DNA of 64,000 nt. Source: Terriglobales bacterium. GTDB taxonomy: Bacteria; Acidobacteriota; Terriglobia; Terriglobales; Acidobacteriaceae. This document shows positions 1 through 8,432 of the stretch, one piece after another (position 1 is the first letter of the stretch; the number at the start of each line of letters is the position of its first letter). The stretch covers positions 1-64,000 of the forward strand of contig JAICSO010000014.1 of NCBI GenBank assembly GCA_025936825.1, read 5' to 3'. A program made the translations under genes and the position numbers. The notes under the pieces were generated by a model, which was not told where the DNA came from, did no database searches, and worked only from the letters and a program-made list of their open reading frames with translations.

Positions 1-1445
1 CCGGTGTACGTGTCTCGAACGTTGATGCGCGCTCCGCTCGACTTAGAGTACTGTGCGGTGACGCCGCCGAAGCCTTGGCGCGTGCCGAAGGCGGTGAACC
101 GTCCATTACCCCCGACCGCGACGGCTGCCGCGACCGTGCCGCTGCTGGACTGATACACATTGCCAATCGTGACGGTATCGCCAGCCGTGGCGGCTATGAA
201 GTTGGTCGGTGCCGTCGTGAAATCGTTGATATAGACACCGTTCATTTCGACAAAGTAGTAGCCGTTATTTTGAACCCATGCCGCTGTCTGTGCGGCCTGC
301 GGGTTCTCATGGTGACAATTGACAAGCTGGCACCAGCAACCGCTGCCAAGATTGTTTGATAGGACGAGGTGTGACTGATCAAATGAGCACGCTTCAAAAG
401 TTAGACCGCCAGGACCGACCAACGTTACATCTGACGATGTCCCGCCGTTGCCAGAAAAGACGCAATGCAAAAAGGTGATGTTCTCACCAGAATTTGTTAG
501 ACCTGACGGGAAGTTGACCGCCGTTCCGTTGCCGTAGATGCGACAGTCGCGGAACATCAGAACGTAGGCGCTATTTCCGAAACTGACTCCGGTCCCGAAA
601 CTTTCAATGCGTAAACCGTCGAAGACGTGATGAGCCGCCCCGTTCGTGCCACCGACGAGAATGCCGGTTGTCGAACCGCCAGAGCCCGGTCCGACAATGC
701 TTAGGTTCTGCATACCGCCCGCGCCTTGATCGCAATTGAAGGTGAAAGCCGCGCCGGTGCCTGAATAGTTCAGGACGGTACTACCAGCGACCGAGCCAGC
801 TACGAGCACAGGCTTAGAGGCCGTAGCAAAGTTAACCGCCGTGGACATTGACTGTGATCCGGCGGGCAATACGATCTTGCCGCCCGTGCTCGGTAGGGCG
901 GTGTGGGCCGCATTGATTTTTGCACCGATGTCCGCACCGCTAAAATTTTCAGCAAAGAGGACGGTGTTCAGGGAGCGGGCCTGTATATTCCAAGGGGCCG
1001 CCGTGCTGCCTAGGGCTTGTGTGGAGTTGCCGCTGGCAGGCAAAATATCGCCAACGGTAACGGATTGGTTGCCGGTCGGTGCCAGCACTACCGCGCCAGA
1101 GTAGCTAACACTGCTAGTTGCCGGCGTGACGGTGCTCAAGTCAATCGGCCCGGCTCCGGTCAATGACCACGTCTCCGGCCCATAAACAATCCCGCCGCCA
1201 ACGTCGAACACGAGGGCGTTATAAGTCGTACCGGACGGTGTCAAGTTGTCATTGCCCCAGATTGCGGTTGAGGCCGCGTTACCGCTGCTGTCTAGATCGA
1301 TCGTAATTGGATTTGCCCGAACAACCTGAGCCGTTCCAGATACGTTAGCGTTCTGAGAAAGGGTTAGTACAAGGTGGCCACTGGCAACGGGATTTCCCGC
1401 CGCATCCTGGAACTGGCCGCCCGAGATTGAAATTTTTGAAGGCAT
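1..1445 (-). CDS. Phage tail-type parallel beta-helix protein (3' end outside window)
   Basis: An uninterrupted reading frame runs from ATG at 1445 to the window edge, 481 codons with no stop, so the C-terminus is missing. The start has a GGAAAG ribosome site about 9 bases upstream. Residues 1-150 are Ser/Thr/Gly-rich. From about residue 180 the text is that of pectate-lyase-like tail proteins (GADIGAKINAA, then GGKIVLPAG), followed by short Gly/Asn/Ser/Val-rich strands typical of a right-handed beta helix. Such proteins are usually tail fibres or tailspikes that bind or degrade surface polysaccharide. It is the last gene visible in the leftward phage operon, 87 bases after the 1533-3017 gene. 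The fold is well supported; the receptor or enzymatic role is inferred from the phage context. Confidence 0.7.
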   Translation of the reverse strand, partial: MPSKISISGGQFQDAAGNPVASGHLVLTLSQNANVSGTAQVVRANPITIDLDSSGNAASTAIWGNDNLTPSGTTYNALVFDVGGGIVYGPETWSLTGAGPIDLSTVTPATSSVSYSGAVVLAPTGNQSVTVGDILPASGNSTQALGSTAAPWNIQARSLNTVLFAENFSGADIGAKINAAHTALPSTGGKIVLPAGSQSMSTAVNFATASKPVLVAGSVAGSTVLNYSGTGAAFTFNCDQGAGGMQNLSIVGPGSGGSTTGILVGGTNGAAHHVFDGLRIESFGTGVSFGNSAYVLMFRDCRIYGNGTAVNFPSGLTNSGENITFLHCVFSGNGGTSSDVTLVGPGGLTFEACSFDQSHLVLSNNLGSGCWCQLVNCHHENPQAAQTAAWVQNNGYYFVEMNGVYINDFTTAPTNFIAATAGDTVTIGNVYQSSSGTVAAAVAVGGNGRFTAFGTRQGFGGVTAQYSKSSGARINVRDTYT

Positions 1446-1532
1446 GATTTTGGTTCTTTCCGAAAAGAATTTGAGAAGGGTGTTCGCCCGCGGATGTGCT
1501 GGCGGTAGGGCGGTGTGAGCCGCCCCGCTGGT

Positions 1533-3017
1533 TTATTTGTGGCCTAGGATTTCCTTGACGCCGTGAGCGATTGCACTACCGCCGAGGGCCGTGCCGCCTG
1601 CGATGGTTCCTGTCCGTATAGCTACGGATTTAATGACGCGCTGCTTTGCCCTCTGAGCGTTCAGTGCATCAGCAATAGAAACGAGCTTTTGCTGTGCGCT
1701 GCCCGCATGGTCTAACAGGGCGTGAGCACCGTCATTACCCAAGGCCGTTTGCAAAATTCCCTTATCGTAGAGGGCGTTCAATTTTGCGGCTAACTGTTTT
1801 GGGTTGACCGCCTCGGTTGGCTGGGCTGCTTGTGATGCGGCTGCTATCTCGGGTCTCGTTCCTGACACCGACTTTTGAATCGCATCACTGACATCGGAAA
1901 GGGCGTTATACCTTTTCCACGATTGTTTGGCGGTGTCCAGTGCACTAGGATCCATACGGTCTTTTACGCTGTCAAAGACATCCTGTTGCCGCTGCATCGC
2001 GTCGGCAAACTTCTCTTTACCGACGGAATCGAGTGAGCCCCTGTAACGGGCCGCCTCGGCTTGGGCGTCACTGAATTTTCCATTTGATAGTTCGTCTATC
2101 TGCTGGAAAATCGGCTGCGATTTCTGCTTGACCGAATCCGCCAGGTCCGCAACCACGTCACGAATTGACGTGCTTGACGGTGCCGATACGCCTGCGTCGG
2201 CGGCAACTTTACTTGCCACGTCACGGATTGCAGGCTGGAGGGTTGTCTGCACGGCCTCGGCGGTCTCAAGCGGACGGTATATGTCTCGGATTGCTCCGAG
2301 GCCTTTACCAAGACCGCTCAACGCCGTGCCAGCCGCCGCTCCAGTAATGGCAGCTTCAGCCCCTTCGGTCGGGCTGCCAGTCTTGGCGGTCGTTTCGAGG
2401 CCTGCGACCGCGCCTTGACGGGTGCCGCTGAATACTGCATCCATCGCAGCCTTGGCGAATCCGCTTGCTTTCTCGTACCGTTCCGCCAGCTTGGCGGCCT
2501 TCAAAGCACGATCGGCAACCGAGAGACCTTTTAGTGCCTCGTCACCCGCCACAAACTCGGCAATATCTTCCGCCGTCTTCCCGACTTGCTGGGCGGTGCC
2601 AGCATCAGGCGTTGCGATGTTCTGAAGTGCGTTCTGTCCGGTTTGAGGAATCAGTTTGTCGCCCAACTTTGCCGACGGTGTGCCCGGTGGCAGGTAAGCG
2701 TCTCCCAGCGCGTTTACGCCCTTGCGGATTAGCTCGCCGGTGCCGTGAACTGTCTGCAATGCGCCTTCGCCGAATCCTTGTAGCAAGTCGGTGGTTGCGC
2801 CTTTCACGGCTGCTGTTAGCCCGCCGTTGCCGGGCTTCAGTGTTTCGAGCACGCCAGAGAGGGAAGCCGGTTGGTTTGCAATCGGCACCTCGGGGGCTGG
2901 CTTTGAAGCCATGAGTTGTTCGAGCGGTGACGGTGTCGAGGAAGGCGCGGGGGCATTGTTGGCCCCCGTTCCCATCAATTGTTCGAGCGGGCTGAGGTTG
3001 GTCGGTGTAGTAGACAT
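1533..3017 (-). CDS. Large Ala-rich phage protein, probable virion component
   Basis: This 494-residue protein is not recognised by family. The N-terminus carries two copies of SPLEQLM about 21 residues apart within a Pro/Ala/Ser-rich linker. The middle is Ala-rich and helical, with long charged stretches suggesting coiled coils. The C-terminus has a Gly/Ala-rich segment (about 465-485) like a glycine-zipper or short membrane segment. Its ATG overlaps the TAA of the upstream gene by one base (TAATG), so translation is probably coupled. Position between another large helical protein and the tail beta-helix gene suggests a virion structural or DNA-ejection protein. That role is inferred from size, composition and order only. 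Confidence 0.55.
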   Translation of the reverse strand: MSTTPTNLSPLEQLMGTGANNAPAPSSTPSPLEQLMASKPAPEVPIANQPASLSGVLETLKPGNGGLTAAVKGATTDLLQGFGEGALQTVHGTGELIRKGVNALGDAYLPPGTPSAKLGDKLIPQTGQNALQNIATPDAGTAQQVGKTAEDIAEFVAGDEALKGLSVADRALKAAKLAERYEKASGFAKAAMDAVFSGTRQGAVAGLETTAKTGSPTEGAEAAITGAAAGTALSGLGKGLGAIRDIYRPLETAEAVQTTLQPAIRDVASKVAADAGVSAPSSTSIRDVVADLADSVKQKSQPIFQQIDELSNGKFSDAQAEAARYRGSLDSVGKEKFADAMQRQQDVFDSVKDRMDPSALDTAKQSWKRYNALSDVSDAIQKSVSGTRPEIAAASQAAQPTEAVNPKQLAAKLNALYDKGILQTALGNDGAHALLDHAGSAQQKLVSIADALNAQRAKQRVIKSVAIRTGTIAGGTALGGSAIAHGVKEILGHK

Positions 3018-4483
3018 TACCGCACCGCCATCCCGCGAAGTGCCCCGCCCCGCTTTGAGTGCGTCTTGTAGGTGTCGGGTCTCGCGTTATCGACGAACGT
3101 CTGTACGCTGCTGGCACTTGCGGCCAGCGCTCCCGCTACTGCCTTCGGGCCGTTCTTGAAGTTGTTCAGCATGACATTCTCAAAACTCTGAACGCCTTCC
3201 TGTGAACGGAATCCATGCACGCCACTGTTAGCCATAGCAATGTTATGGATGTGGGTTGCGAGTGCAGAAATGTCGGGGTCATTGTTCCCAACCATCTGCT
3301 CTATTGAGGTGAACCGACCAGCGACAGCGCCAACGATGTCGGGACGCTTCAACAAAATGCTTGCGACATCGTTTGCATTGCTGGCGATATTTTCCGCGAG
3401 TTCCGCTTTCTTCTTCTCGTCGGCACTAACTTTCGGAACCCAGTTTGAAGCCAGGTCACTCTCGCGTTTGGCTGCCGCTTCGGCTGCGCTCTTGGCGGCT
3501 TGCTCACGGGCAGCAAACTGCACTTTGTGGTTGTCGAAATCTTTTTGCGCGGATTGGAGCATTCCAAGATTCCGTTGAAGGGCTGCCGAGATGTCCGGGT
3601 CTTGCAAATGACTCGGTTGCATCCCGTAGGTCTGAATGCGGAATTTCTGCTCGGCAATCTGACTATCAATCTTCGACGGATCGGGCACGATGGAAGTGAC
3701 ACCGAGCGAATCGTTAATCAGTTTCGTTTTATCGGCGGTTGGGAGCTGGGACCATTGCGCGGGTGACAAAGCCGGACGGCCGAGAACCCGCCCGTATTTA
3801 TTGACGGTGTCAAGGATTCGCCCGCTATCGTCGTCCGCAATGTGGCTCAAGTCAAACGCGACGGTCTGATTCCCGACATGTAATGCGAACAAGGGCGGTA
3901 CGCTGCCGTGGGATTGCGTCAGAGCCGACAGTGCAGCGCCGGCCTGATCGTGGTCACCGACCGCGGCAACCGGATTGTAGCCCATTGATTGCAATTCCTT
4001 CATTGTCGAAATTGCATTCGCGTTATGGGTGTCTTGAATCTGCTGTGGAAGGGCATTCAGTTTGAAGGCATCGACGGCGGCCTGATTTACCAACTGGGCC
4101 GATTGTGCATCTCGGAACCGGATCACGCTCTGTTGGTTTTGTGAGGCCAGGGCGTCGAGCTTCTGCTGGCGAGCCTGTTCAAGTTCGGCGGCAGCGCCAC
4201 CGGCCAGACCGGCGCCGAAAGACCTTGCGCCAGCAGAACCAGCGAGACCAGAAAGCGCGCCCGTCACAAGCGCGCGCCAAGCACCGCCTTTTGCGGGCTG
4301 AGGGCTCGAGGGTGCAGCATCGGGAGTCGGAGCGGGAGGAGTTGGGCCGCCTGCAAGTACGTTCTGAACGGTTGGACTGAGAGTCTGAACCGCTGCGGCG
4401 GCGTTGTCGGCAACGCTGGTCGGTGCCGGTGAAGGCGTTGAAGATGGATCGGATGGAGCGGGAATACCGTTGGTGATGTCCAC
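3017..4483 (-). CDS. Large Ala/Gln-rich phage protein, probable virion or ejection protein
   Basis: This is a 488-residue protein of unrecognised family. Residues 1-70 are Pro/Ser/Thr-rich and disordered-looking. Residues 70-100 are Gly/Ala-rich (TGALSGLAGSAGARSFGAG), resembling a membrane-active glycine-rich segment. A long helical Gln/Ala region follows, with a strongly charged coiled-coil-like stretch around 320-360. It overlaps the next gene by one base. Two adjacent long helical proteins with glycine-rich segments, just before a tail protein, resemble internal core or ejection proteins of short-tailed phages. This is inference; no catalytic motif was seen. Confidence 0.55.
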   Translation of the reverse strand: MDITNGIPAPSDPSSTPSPAPTSVADNAAAAVQTLSPTVQNVLAGGPTPPAPTPDAAPSSPQPAKGGAWRALVTGALSGLAGSAGARSFGAGLAGGAAAELEQARQQKLDALASQNQQSVIRFRDAQSAQLVNQAAVDAFKLNALPQQIQDTHNANAISTMKELQSMGYNPVAAVGDHDQAGAALSALTQSHGSVPPLFALHVGNQTVAFDLSHIADDDSGRILDTVNKYGRVLGRPALSPAQWSQLPTADKTKLINDSLGVTSIVPDPSKIDSQIAEQKFRIQTYGMQPSHLQDPDISAALQRNLGMLQSAQKDFDNHKVQFAAREQAAKSAAEAAAKRESDLASNWVPKVSADEKKKAELAENIASNANDVASILLKRPDIVGAVAGRFTSIEQMVGNNDPDISALATHIHNIAMANSGVHGFRSQEGVQSFENVMLNNFKNGPKAVAGALAASASSVQTFVDNARPDTYKTHSKRGGALRGMAVR

Positions 4484-4568
4484 GGTTGAAATCCTTAATT
4501 GTTGAATTGGGGAATATTGGCGCCTGCCGGGATGGCTGGCTGGTGAAGGTGATTGTTTTTGGGTTTAG

Positions 4569-4823
4569 TTATTTTGTACGCCGAGTGGCGTACACGATAG
4601 AGCGAAGTTCGCGGTGGGCGGAAACGTAACTGCGGGCTCCGATTGCTTCATCATTGATGTAACCCAAAACCGCCGCGCTTGCTTCACCCTTCGAGTCCGC
4701 GAAGGTGAATAAGGTGCGGGCACCGTTCAGAGCGGTACTAAGAAGGCGACAGCCACGAGCCGAGCACATGGCGGCTGCGTACAAGTCATCTACGACAAGG
4801 TTTTTAATTTCGTCAGTGGTCAT
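4569..4823 (-). CDS. DUF5659-like small phage protein
   Basis: This 84-residue protein has the layout I associate with DUF5659: an N-terminal 'DLYAAA' helix, a 'G(C)RLLS' strand, a 'TLFTFAD' strand, and a C-terminal helix ending in 'ELRSIVYA'. The family is small, found in phage and mobile DNA, and of unknown function. It sits in the leftward phage operon between two larger unknown genes. The family match is from memory of the pattern and should be confirmed by profile search. Confidence 0.6.
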   Translation of the reverse strand: MTTDEIKNLVVDDLYAAAMCSARGCRLLSTALNGARTLFTFADSKGEASAAVLGYINDEAIGARSYVSAHRELRSIVYATRRTK

Positions 4824-4918
4824 GATTTCCTCGATTTCTTACTATGTTTGTAGGTGCGGCGTTTTCGAGCTGCACGCCAGAGACGGCGACGGGCTCTACA
4901 GTTGGCTTTTCGCATCGG

Positions 4919-5473
4919 CTAAAAAATTCCTTTCCGGTGCATTTCTTCAATTGCAAGCCGCGCGTCTTCTACCGGCATCGCTCGCAATTCCGCCTCGCTG
5001 TAAATTCGCGTCGGTGTCATCGGAACCGGATTCAGTTCGAGTTTTCCGGCGGTCTTCAGGTCGTTGAAGATTTCGACCAGGTCCAGGACGGTGCCGGGCA
5101 GGTTGCGCCGTTTCAACTCCGCGGCCATCACTTCCGCATTCGCTGGACAAAATTTATATTCCGGCGTCATCGAGACAAAGGTTGTGGCATTCTGGGATTG
5201 CCTTGCGCCGAGGGCTTCGGCGGCTTGCGCCTTGAGTTGCTCGTCGGCCTTCATCCGTAGCTCGTCGATCGGCATGGTATACGCCGGGTCGGTCTGCTCG
5301 AACTCCTCAGGCTTCTCGGTTTGCCAGCGTTCGCGGATTTCCTGAGCGGTGAGCTTGCTCAAGGGCTTGTTGCTGAAGTGCTTTTTCTCGGGCTCGGTGG
5401 GAACGGGGCCGAACCTTTCTTCCATTGCGGATTGCCAGCCGCTACCGCCGAGATATTCCATTTCTTTTGACAT
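4919..5473 (-). CDS. Hypothetical phage protein, charged and helical
   Basis: The protein is 184 residues when read from ATG at 5473. The frame is open 18 codons further upstream, but the ATG is preferred because GGAG lies 8-9 bases before it. It is rich in Glu, Lys and Met, with no signal peptide or membrane segment. The C-terminal half contains two short helical modules around 'VMAAELKRRNLPGTVLDLV' and 'SEAELRAMPVEDARLAIEE'. No family recognised. Its place in the operon upstream of presumed virion genes would fit a scaffold, assembly or small structural protein, but nothing in the sequence proves this. Confidence 0.6.
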   Translation of the reverse strand: MSKEMEYLGGSGWQSAMEERFGPVPTEPEKKHFSNKPLSKLTAQEIRERWQTEKPEEFEQTDPAYTMPIDELRMKADEQLKAQAAEALGARQSQNATTFVSMTPEYKFCPANAEVMAAELKRRNLPGTVLDLVEIFNDLKTAGKLELNPVPMTPTRIYSEAELRAMPVEDARLAIEEMHRKGIF

Positions 5474-5539
5474 GATTTTTCTCCGTGGGGGATTTGGTGT
5501 TGGGAAAAGGATGGGCGGATTTTTCACCGCCCGAGGTAA

Positions 5540-5713
5540 CTAGGTGGTGATACGTGCGAGCGTCAGACCGATGCTGCGCTGCTCGTAGATGCCGCATTCG
5601 GTCAGCAGTTCGCTAACAACTTTCGCGGCGACCAAATGATCGTCGTTCGAGAACGGGCCGTTGACCTTCGGGAACTTTGCGATAATCGCTGCTACTTTTT
5701 CGGGGTTTGACAT
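5540..5713 (-). CDS. Very small phage protein (57 aa)
   Basis: A 57-codon frame begins MSNPEKVAAIIAKFPKVNGP and ends IGLTLARITT. It is supported by an ideal AGGAG ribosome site 6-7 bases before the ATG and by tight packing between the flanking genes on the same strand. The protein is soluble, mixed alpha/beta in appearance, with one Cys. Family and function are unknown. Confidence 0.65.
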   Translation of the reverse strand: MSNPEKVAAIIAKFPKVNGPFSNDDHLVAAKVVSELLTECGIYEQRSIGLTLARITT

Positions 5714-5777
5714 TGTTACTCCTTTTGGGGGTTTGGTGCGTGGTACAGAACTTTCAGGCGACAGAAGTCTCCAAAAC

Positions 5778-6236
5778 TTATGCGTCTTGCGTGACGTGCT
5801 TCCACGTTTGGTTTTGCAGAATGAATGAGACGGTGCCCTGAGCGACTTGGAACCGCGCGGCCAGGGCTCGCTGAGTCCAACCGCCTTCGGAATACAACCG
5901 CCGAATTTCTCGAACCTCGTCCTCGGTCAGGCGGTGGTTGCCGTTGCGCTCGCCGGGGTTTGATTTCAGGGCGGGGTCAATCAGGCCAATATTGCGTTTT
6001 CGCGGTGGGTATGCCGGGCATTCGACGCCGAACGATTTGAGAACTAATTGCCGGTCGGTCGTATAACAACGGCGGCCTTCTTGGTTCAGGCAGTGAACCC
6101 GGAACCCGTCGTGCAGGGTTCCTTTGAGCACCTTGAATTCGGGAACGCGGCGTTTCTTGTCGGTACTTCGGCGCCGGACGGTTCCAAGGATGTTGACTTG
6201 GTAGCGGTCGAAGCCGGGGATTGGCCGGAAGGTCAT
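5778..6236 (-). CDS. NUMOD4 / helix-turn-helix DNA-binding protein without nuclease domain
   Basis: The 152-residue protein begins with a NUMOD4-like segment (residues 3-24: 'RPIPGFDRYQVNILGTVRRR'), the DNA-contact module often attached to HNH and GIY-YIG homing endonucleases. The C-terminal third (about 100-150) is a helix-turn-helix: 'LTEDEVREIRRLYSEGGWTQ' then 'RALAARFQVAQGTVSFILQN'. No HNH motif separates them. It could be a stand-alone regulator or a homing-type protein that lost its catalytic part. It overlaps the upstream gene by four bases (ATGA), indicating coupled translation. Confidence 0.65.
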   Translation of the reverse strand: MTFRPIPGFDRYQVNILGTVRRRSTDKKRRVPEFKVLKGTLHDGFRVHCLNQEGRRCYTTDRQLVLKSFGVECPAYPPRKRNIGLIDPALKSNPGERNGNHRLTEDEVREIRRLYSEGGWTQRALAARFQVAQGTVSFILQNQTWKHVTQDA

Positions 6237-6562
6237 TTGGCACCGTCCGACCGGTGGGGTAGCAGGGCGGTCTCGCCCTCAGAATTGACAATCCGAATGT
6301 TCTCGCCTTCCGCCCAAACGGCAACATGGTCCTTAGGCGGTGCCTGCCCGAGCCCAAGGGCACGAAGGTCGGTCACTCGCATTACCTTTGCGGGCTGGGG
6401 CTGTGGCGTCTGGGCGGCCTGTGCCATGCTGACAAGCTGGGCGTGCAGTTCATGGATAGCCGCGGTGGTCTCTCGGAGGGCGGTGGTCAAGTCGGTCAGG
6501 ATCCTGGGCTTGGGGTTGCCGGAAAGGGCGGTTTTGAGGGCTGCCTTGGGGGTGTGGGTCAT
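6233..6562 (-). CDS. Hypothetical small phage protein
   Basis: The 109-residue product has a helical N-terminal half (about 25-55, 'LTTALRETTAAIHELHAQLV'), a Pro/Gln linker, and a C-terminal part with 'VTDLRALGLGQAPPKDHVAV' and short strands. It overlaps both neighbours by ATGA-type junctions (6233-6236 and 6559-6562), so three small genes form a translationally coupled string. No family recognised. Confidence 0.55.
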   Translation of the reverse strand: MTHTPKAALKTALSGNPKPRILTDLTTALRETTAAIHELHAQLVSMAQAAQTPQPQPAKVMRVTDLRALGLGQAPPKDHVAVWAEGENIRIVNSEGETALLPHRSDGAK

Positions 6563-6654
6563 CGGGTCACCGCCAGGGCGGCCAGAACGGCTGCGTAGGA
6601 AATGAAAATCAAGAGGGCTGCGTGCTCGATCAGTGGAAATTTGAGTGTTTTCAT
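6559..6654 (-). CDS. Tiny single-span membrane protein (31 aa)
   Basis: A 31-codon frame starts MKTLKFPLIEHAALLIFISY and ends with a hydrophobic run, giving one transmembrane span at about residues 9-28. Its TGA overlaps the ATG of the next gene. The ribosome site is weak (AGGA about 14 bases upstream). Small single-span proteins of phages can be holins or spanin-type lysis proteins, but no lysin gene is adjacent. The main support is the ATGA coupling and the clear hydrophobic segment. Confidence 0.45.
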   Translation of the reverse strand: MKTLKFPLIEHAALLIFISYAAVLAALAVTR

Positions 6655-7009
6655 GGGGGTTTTGTTCCTATTCGGAGGGTGTTCAGAAGTGTTAAGTTAT
6701 TGTTTATTAAGGGTGTTCGCCAATCCTGTGCTGGGCTGGCTTAGGGCGTTTGGGGCGTGCTGCGGGTCGGTTTCTTACCACCAACCGCTTAAAACGCAAC
6801 AGAACGCAATTGCGGGGCTTAAAACGTAAGTTTTTGTCCTATCGGCTGAGAGGCTAGACGGTCCCACTACATACCAGCCCGCCTCAAGCGGGGCTGAGTA
6901 TGTATATATGTATGCATACATACCCTACTGGAGACCGTCTGTAAGTGGCTTATTTTGCAACACGATTTTCTCTAGTGGGGCTATATCACACTAGACGCGC
7001 TATATCACA
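6655..7009 (-). promoter_or_regulatory. Structured non-coding phage region (candidate control or replication site)
   Basis: No credible gene lies here. It holds an 8-bp inverted repeat AGACGGTC (6856-6863) / GACCGTCT (6933-6940). These arms enclose a smaller imperfect hairpin around 6874-6896 (CAGCCCGC...GCGGGGCTG) and an AT-rich stretch with a perfect 16-bp palindrome at 6907-6922 (TATGTATGCATACATA). Further on is a 16-bp direct repeat GCTATATCACACTAGA at 6980-6995 and 6999-7014, 19 bases apart. The region would precede the leftward structural genes, so operators, a promoter or a replication-related site are all possible. Confidence 0.5.
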
Positions 7010-7762
7010 CTAGAGAGATTTGCTGTGTTTCATCCATGTGGGGCGGGACAGGAAGCCGGCGTCAATCATGAGCTTGGCAATGTCCCGTTCACAGCGGGTG
7101 CCGTCACGGTCCTTGATAACCACCGACGATGTGCCCATGCCTTTGTACCAGCGATACCGTGGCTTGAGCCAATCATCCGGGCGGGCGCGGTCAAGCGACC
7201 TAACGCGGCCGTGGCTGCTTACCTCATAGGTCGGGTAGTTCTTCAGAACGCGCCAAGTCTCCGGCGCTCGGGAGACGCGGCGAGCTTGCTTGAATACTCC
7301 CTTGCGTTTCTTGGCCGTCGGGGCGGGCTTTTCTTCCTCGTCTTCGAGGTGGTCATAAGCGCCTGCTTCCACCAATGCCATATGCCAAGCCATACCACCA
7401 AATTCAGCTCTGTATTTGTCAGCAAGGGCTCGGGCGGCTTCTGGGTCCGTCGCTTCAAGTTCAAGACACTTTTTGGCTGCTTCGGTGCTTCGTTGCTGTC
7501 GTTCTCTTTCCTCTTTCTGCTGTTGCTTCAACTTGAAATCACTTAGCTTTGCTCTGATGTGCGATTGGATACCGTCGTCGTCAATCCAAAATTGAAATAG
7601 CAGAGGATCGGCATCCGGGGCTTCAACAATCGGTCCCAGCTTAGCGGCGATCGTTTTGGGGTCTTCGTCCCCAGCTGCGATCAATTCTTCGGCGGCACGG
7701 AGCATTGGAACTAGGCAGGATTTGTAACTGCGGTTGGGGTCTAGATATTGGTCGGGGGTCAT
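7010..7762 (-). CDS. Phage protein with C-terminal NUMOD4 motif
   Basis: The 250-residue protein has a helical N-terminal region, a charged coiled-coil-like stretch (about 75-125), a Lys-rich linker, and from about 167 a NUMOD4 signature: 'ETWRVLKNYPTYEVSSHGRV'. NUMOD4 is a DNA-contact module of phage homing endonucleases. After it come basic residues and 'KDRDGTRCERDIAKLMIDAG', which resembles the trailing helix of NUMOD-type proteins. No HNH or GIY-YIG motif is present. The start overlaps the upstream gene's TGA by four bases. It may act in phage DNA replication or regulation; the exact function is unknown. Confidence 0.6.
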   Translation of the reverse strand: MTPDQYLDPNRSYKSCLVPMLRAAEELIAAGDEDPKTIAAKLGPIVEAPDADPLLFQFWIDDDGIQSHIRAKLSDFKLKQQQKEERERQQRSTEAAKKCLELEATDPEAARALADKYRAEFGGMAWHMALVEAGAYDHLEDEEEKPAPTAKKRKGVFKQARRVSRAPETWRVLKNYPTYEVSSHGRVRSLDRARPDDWLKPRYRWYKGMGTSSVVIKDRDGTRCERDIAKLMIDAGFLSRPTWMKHSKSL

Positions 7763-7956
7763 CGCGCCTCCGTCTCACCGCTAAGGGCGCGGCCCGCTTT
7801 CAAATTCGCGGTCACTAATTCGAGCACGGCAACGGTTTCTTCAGTCGTCAGGTGCCGGAGAAGCTCGGCTTGTGACTTGACGGTCTTAACGCCTGATTCG
7901 TGGGAGTACTGCTGGAGGATACTGATCTTGCGGGCTAGTTCTTGAAGGTGGTTCAT
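7759..7956 (-). CDS. Small helical phage protein (65 aa)
   Basis: The 65-residue protein is almost wholly helical (MNHLQELARKISILQQYSHE, then a second helix around 30-55). No family was recognised. It overlaps the next gene by ATGA (7759-7762), supporting coupled expression. Confidence 0.5.
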   Translation of the reverse strand: MNHLQELARKISILQQYSHESGVKTVKSQAELLRHLTTEETVAVLELVTANLKAGRALSGETEAR

Positions 7957-8045
7957 TCTGATTCTCTCTTCTCGCTCACATCGGAGCGGGCTGGTTATGG
8001 ACCGTTTTCTTCCGCAACGGTCCCTTAACGCGGTTTTTTTTGGGT

Positions 8046-8432
8046 TTAGTCTTCGTAGTAATCTGGCTCCCAGTTTTCTGAAGCCAAAAAGGTGATCTGT
8101 GTTTCGGTCATGGGCGGTTGGTCGGGCAGATAGCCCAACGACGTTTTAAGCTGGTGACAGTTCGCGCAAAGAATTTGGAGTTTCTCGGCGGCTTGTTCGG
8201 GATGCTGATTAACCCAGCGGTACGTGCGCATTCCGCCACCGGTACCGCCTTGCCCTTGGCTCTTTCGGTGTTCCCAGCCATCACCGTTCTTGTGGTCGAG
8301 GTGAAGTGCGTCGAACACGTCATACCCGCAGTGGGAGCAAGCGATTCTGCCTGCTCCCACGATGCTGAAGGCTTCCCGTTTAGTGAACCAATCTTTAGAG
8401 AGGGGTTGTCGAGACGGAAAGTAGGCTTTCAC
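8046..8432 (-). CDS. HNH endonuclease-like protein
   Basis: This 128-residue protein shows the HNH framework: a zinc-knuckle CSHCGY around residue 33, the core 'LHLDHKNGDGWEHR' around 43-56 (the DH pair supplies the general base), and 'LCANCHQLK' around 88-96, giving C-x2-C pairs on both sides. HNH proteins next to phage operons are either homing nucleases or packaging-associated nicking enzymes; the latter usually sit by terminase genes, which are not in view. The N-terminal 'WFTKREAFSIVGAG' resembles small stand-alone HNH proteins. It overlaps the upstream gene by four bases. Confidence 0.75.
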   Translation of the reverse strand: MKAYFPSRQPLSKDWFTKREAFSIVGAGRIACSHCGYDVFDALHLDHKNGDGWEHRKSQGQGGTGGGMRTYRWVNQHPEQAAEKLQILCANCHQLKTSLGYLPDQPPMTETQITFLASENWEPDYYED

